Shown here: positions 61,328 to 64,000 of the stretch, one piece after another
Layout: each line of letters begins with the position of its first letter
Numbering within the stretch: position 1 is the first letter of the stretch
NCBI RefSeq assembly: GCF_000819725.1
Contig: NZ_CDDH01000056.1
Location: 43,971-107,970 of the forward strand
Length of the DNA: 64,000 nt
Direction: 5' to 3'
Source: Aeromonas australiensis
GTDB taxonomy: Bacteria > Pseudomonadota > Gammaproteobacteria > Enterobacterales > Aeromonadaceae
Notes under the pieces: model-generated
Databases searched by the model: none
What the model saw: the letters and a program-made list of their open reading frames with translations, nothing else
Told to the model about the DNA's origin: nothing
Program-made: the position numbers and the translations under genes

Positions 61328-64000
61328 TTATCCGTTCAACTTGTCGATATCCAGCATGTTGTTGGCCAACATGTAATCGATCACCTGACTAGCCGTTGCA
61401 CCACTATTACCGGTCAGAGAATCAAAGTTGTGACCAGACAACACGATGACCTGGGTCACAACACCCGACTCGCTAACCTTGAGATGCACACCATCGTTCT
61501 CTTCAAACACAGACAGCAAACCTTTCAATGACGATTCATCTTTAGACCCATCATGATCCAGCAGATCGCGCAGATCCAGCTTGTCGCGCTGTGTCAGATC
61601 ACCCAGGCTTGGGTTGAAGTCAGTGACAGTATCAACCATCAACTTGCCTGATTCGGTATCCCCCTTGTTCCATACGAAGATATCTGCGCCATCACCACCG
61701 GTCAGGATATCGTTGCCCAAGCCGCCGATCAGAATGTCGTTCCCGGCACCACCATCCAGTTTGTCGTTGCCAGTGCCGCCATAAAGGATATCCTTGCCAT
61801 CATCACCATAGAGCTCATCGTCACCGCCCTGGCCAAACAGGATATCGTCCCCAAGACCACCGTGCAGCTTGTCGTTGCCCCCTCGGGTATCGCCCGCCAC
61901 ATCAAATGACTTGGCATTCCCCTTGATGTACTCGTAAAGCTCAAGGGAGCTGGGTGCATAGCCATTTTTCAAGGTCAGGAACTGGGTCAGACCATCCAGC
62001 CCCTTGCCATTGACCCAGTCTGCCGGCTTGGTCGGGTTGCCGGCCGTGCCCCACGGCAGGTGATCGGTATTGATGGCATCCCCGAACAGGATATCGTTGC
62101 CCGCGCCACCGTGCAGAACATCATTCCCCACCTCAGCAGGTGTATTGGTGGTCGAACTGCCAACCAGCACCGCCTTAAGCTGGTCTGCCGTGGTGATGAT
62201 GTCGGGTTGGCCAACCGGCGGGTAGGTCACCTTGTTCAGATTGTCGATCCACAATGTTGCCGTCGAATCATCTCCCCAATACTGCTGCACATCATTTATC
62301 GTGAATACATAACGATAATCACCACTCACCAATGGACCGCTCTGAATAATTCCATCATTAGTGATGGCGGCCCCTACACTGACCCATGACGAACCATTCC
62401 AACGTTGCAGCTGTACCGAGAAAGTATCCCCGGAATTGAGATCTACTCCTTTGCTCAAAACGAAGCTAAAACCAGTCTGAGTCCCTGCTACTACGGTGAG
62501 TTTGTCGCTAGTAAAGACCGATGCTCCATTACCATGTCTATCCGTCAGCGCCAGCCAGCCGCTGTACCTTCCAACTGAGCCTGATGGGTCGCCAGTCTTG
62601 CTCCAGCTACTCGCGCTCCACGGCCCCGTATTGCCGGAAAAATCATTCAGCAACTGAGCGTTCTCATATTTACTGCCAGAACCGACCACCTTGGTATTGT
62701 CGAAATACGCCAGGTTCCCCTGGGTCACGCCATTACCGATGCCGATCGCCTTGACCTCGCTCTGGCCGGACAGATTCGCAAAAGCGTCGATGGCCTTCTG
62801 CATATCGATATCGTTGGTTGTGCCACCACTGCCCGAAGTATCCCCGTTATAAACCGTCGGGTTACCGTCAGTCAGGAAGTAGGTCAGGTTCTCGAACGTT
62901 TTCCCGCTGCCACTGCCCGGCTGGCTGTTGAACCACGCGGCAGCCTTGATAAAGGCATCCTCGTAGTTGGTCGCCCCGTCGGCCTTCAACGAGCTGATCT
63001 TGTCGATAAACGACTGCACATTACTTCTGGACAGATCGTTAATCGTCAACAGTGAACTCGCCGAGGTACTAAAGCCAATGAGCGTCACGTTAACGACACC
63101 ATCATGGCCTGCCAACTGATTGGCCAACGCTTTCAGGGCGTTAATCGTCAAGGTCATTCTGTCCTGGCCTGCTGGCGGGTTTTCCCTTCCATCCAGGCCA
63201 AATTTCATACTGCCTGATGTATCTACAATCAGGGCGATATTGTAGTTTTTGCCCGGATCAACCGAGGTCTTGATACCACCTATATCTCCCAGCAATACAT
63301 CATCACCACGCCCCCCCTCGACAGTGTTATCGCCGTTCGGATTGCTGGGCTTGACCATAAAGCCGGTATCCGCTTCGGTATATCTCACTTCACCGGCTAT
63401 CGGCTGACCATTCATGTCATACTCTTGCGAGCCGGCCTTGACCGTCACCTTGAGGTTCTCGCTACCGGTCGGCAACTCCACCTGCAGCGACACTTTCCCG
63501 TCTTTATCCAGCATGCTGGCCGGCACCTTCCAGCTGCCGTTGGCCTGCAGGCTGCCGCCTTGCACCACGGCCCCAGTCGGCAGGCCGGTAATGGTCAGAT
63601 CGGTGAAGCGCTCGCTGCCATCGGTATCAATCAGATCGACGTCAACCTTCAAGGTCGCCAGATCTGCCACCTTAGTCAGCTGACCATCCTTGAACTCATA
63701 CTTGCCATCTTGCAGGTAAAGGGTCTCAACGCTGTAGAAGTCGTGGTTGGTCTCCGCCCCGGTGACCGGGTCCTTATAAACCAGCCGGTAATTACAGTCC
63801 TTTGGCAAACCTGTCATCACCAGCTTAAGGTCCTTCATCGAACCCGGCATATAGGCAACATCTTGCCCGTCCCCACCGTAATAGGTCGTGGTCGCCTTCA
63901 GGCTTTGCGCAATCAGCGTGTCGTTGCCCGCACCGCCATCCAGAGTCACCGACGACGTAGCGTTCTTGCCGCCGATCAGAATGTCGTTCCCGGCACCACC
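61328..64000 (-). CDS. Large RTX adhesin with VWA domain, C-terminal part (partial)
   Basis: The frame runs off the right edge, so at least 891 C-terminal residues are here and the start is missing. Seen in order: GGAGNDILIGG-type RTX nonapeptides at the right edge; a VWA domain with MIDAS motif DTSGSM; a jelly-roll-like region (about 62200-62640); and two further RTX blocks (61740-61880 and 62060-62130) whose GGxGxDxxx units bind calcium. The C-terminus (VIDYMLANNMLDIDKLNG) is the non-cleaved type I secretion signal of the VC_A0849-like subclass. The protein should be exported by an ABC-type I system as a LapA-like surface adhesin. Confidence 0.9.
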   Translation of the reverse strand, partial: GGAGNDILIGGKNATSSVTLDGGAGNDTLIAQSLKATTTYYGGDGQDVAYMPGSMKDLKLVMTGLPKDCNYRLVYKDPVTGAETNHDFYSVETLYLQDGKYEFKDGQLTKVADLATLKVDVDLIDTDGSERFTDLTITGLPTGAVVQGGSLQANGSWKVPASMLDKDGKVSLQVELPTGSENLKVTVKAGSQEYDMNGQPIAGEVRYTEADTGFMVKPSNPNGDNTVEGGRGDDVLLGDIGGIKTSVDPGKNYNIALIVDTSGSMKFGLDGRENPPAGQDRMTLTINALKALANQLAGHDGVVNVTLIGFSTSASSLLTINDLSRSNVQSFIDKISSLKADGATNYEDAFIKAAAWFNSQPGSGSGKTFENLTYFLTDGNPTVYNGDTSGSGGTTNDIDMQKAIDAFANLSGQSEVKAIGIGNGVTQGNLAYFDNTKVVGSGSKYENAQLLNDFSGNTGPWSASSWSKTGDPSGSVGRYSGWLALTDRHGNGASVFTSDKLTVVAGTQTGFSFVLSKGVDLNSGDTFSVQLQRWNGSSWVSVGAAITNDGIIQSGPLVSGDYRYVFTINDVQQYWGDDSTATLWIDNLNKVTYPPVGQPDIITTADQLKAVLVGSSTTNTPAEVGNDVLHGGAGNDILFGDAINTDHLPWGTAGNPTKPADWVNGKGLDGLTQFLTLKNGYAPSSLELYEYIKGNAKSFDVAGDTRGGNDKLHGGLGDDILFGQGGDDELYGDDGKDILYGGTGNDKLDGGAGNDILIGGLGNDILTGGDGADIFVWNKGDTESGKLMVDTVTDFNPSLGDLTQRDKLDLRDLLDHDGSKDESSLKGLLSVFEENDGVHLKVSESGVVTQVIVLSGHNFDSLTGNSGATASQVIDYMLANNMLDIDKLNG

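Overview
The window is Gammaproteobacterial chromosome, almost certainly Aeromonas. The clearest marker is the prolyl aminopeptidase at 56149-57423, which reads like the well-known A. sobria enzyme along its whole length. The run slyD, yheV, cheV, yheT, yheU, prkB, yhfA, crp is conserved core gene order of this group. No database search was possible, so species is not assigned.

There are two halves. Roughly 1-28.4 kb is accessory DNA of mixed origin, and roughly 28.7-64 kb is GC-rich core chromosome. The accessory half has three parts. (a) 1-12.9 kb is plasmid- or mobilizable-island-like: a variant-leucine-repeat protein, an orphan VagC antitoxin, a LexA-controlled umuDC, a Doc-like protein with a degraded active site, an overlapping sirtuin/cREC pair, a UDG-like protein, a MobC-relaxase pair with an AT-rich upstream gap that could hold oriT, an H-NS paralogue, several unknown ORFs, a decayed IS end, and two families of short repeats. 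(b) 12.99-14.7 kb holds an intact tRNA-Arg(CCT), the 3' half of a different tRNA-Arg(CCT) that looks like an integration scar, and a decayed DUF932 gene with a RadC/JAB gene, as found in CP4-type islands. (c) 15.0-26.9 kb is a seven-gene leftward operon: WYL regulator, PLD-like/SNF2 helicase, DUF4391, type III Mod methyltransferase, AAA ATPase, DUF4276 TOPRIM-like protein, type III Res. It is followed by a umuDC relic and a Fic gene broken by two in-frame amber codons.

The seven-gene operon is the best candidate for an unusual system. A full type III restriction-modification pair (mod, res) surrounds an ATPase/TOPRIM pair that recalls PARIS- or OLD-type defence, with overlapping reading frames at both downstream joints. 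A second helicase plus DUF4391 sits upstream, and a regulator of the BrxR/CapW type heads the operon.

The core half carries housekeeping and envelope genes: an EamA exporter, a chemoreceptor, an OprD-type porin, an SDR, a TraB/GumN protein, SmrA, an M32 carboxypeptidase, SlyD, CheV, a diguanylate cyclase, YheT/YheU/PrkB, lysozyme inhibitor, OsmC, CRP, RlmA, a general porin, an L,D-transpeptidase-like protein, UspA, a solute-binding protein, a TrmH-type methyltransferase, the pseudouridine catabolic pair psuK-psuG with a palindromic operator, alpha-carbonic anhydrase, prolyl aminopeptidase, tRNA-Asn and tRNA-Phe, RraB, a PAS-GGDEF-EAL protein, a lipoprotein, and the C-terminal part of a large RTX/VWA adhesin that runs off the right edge.
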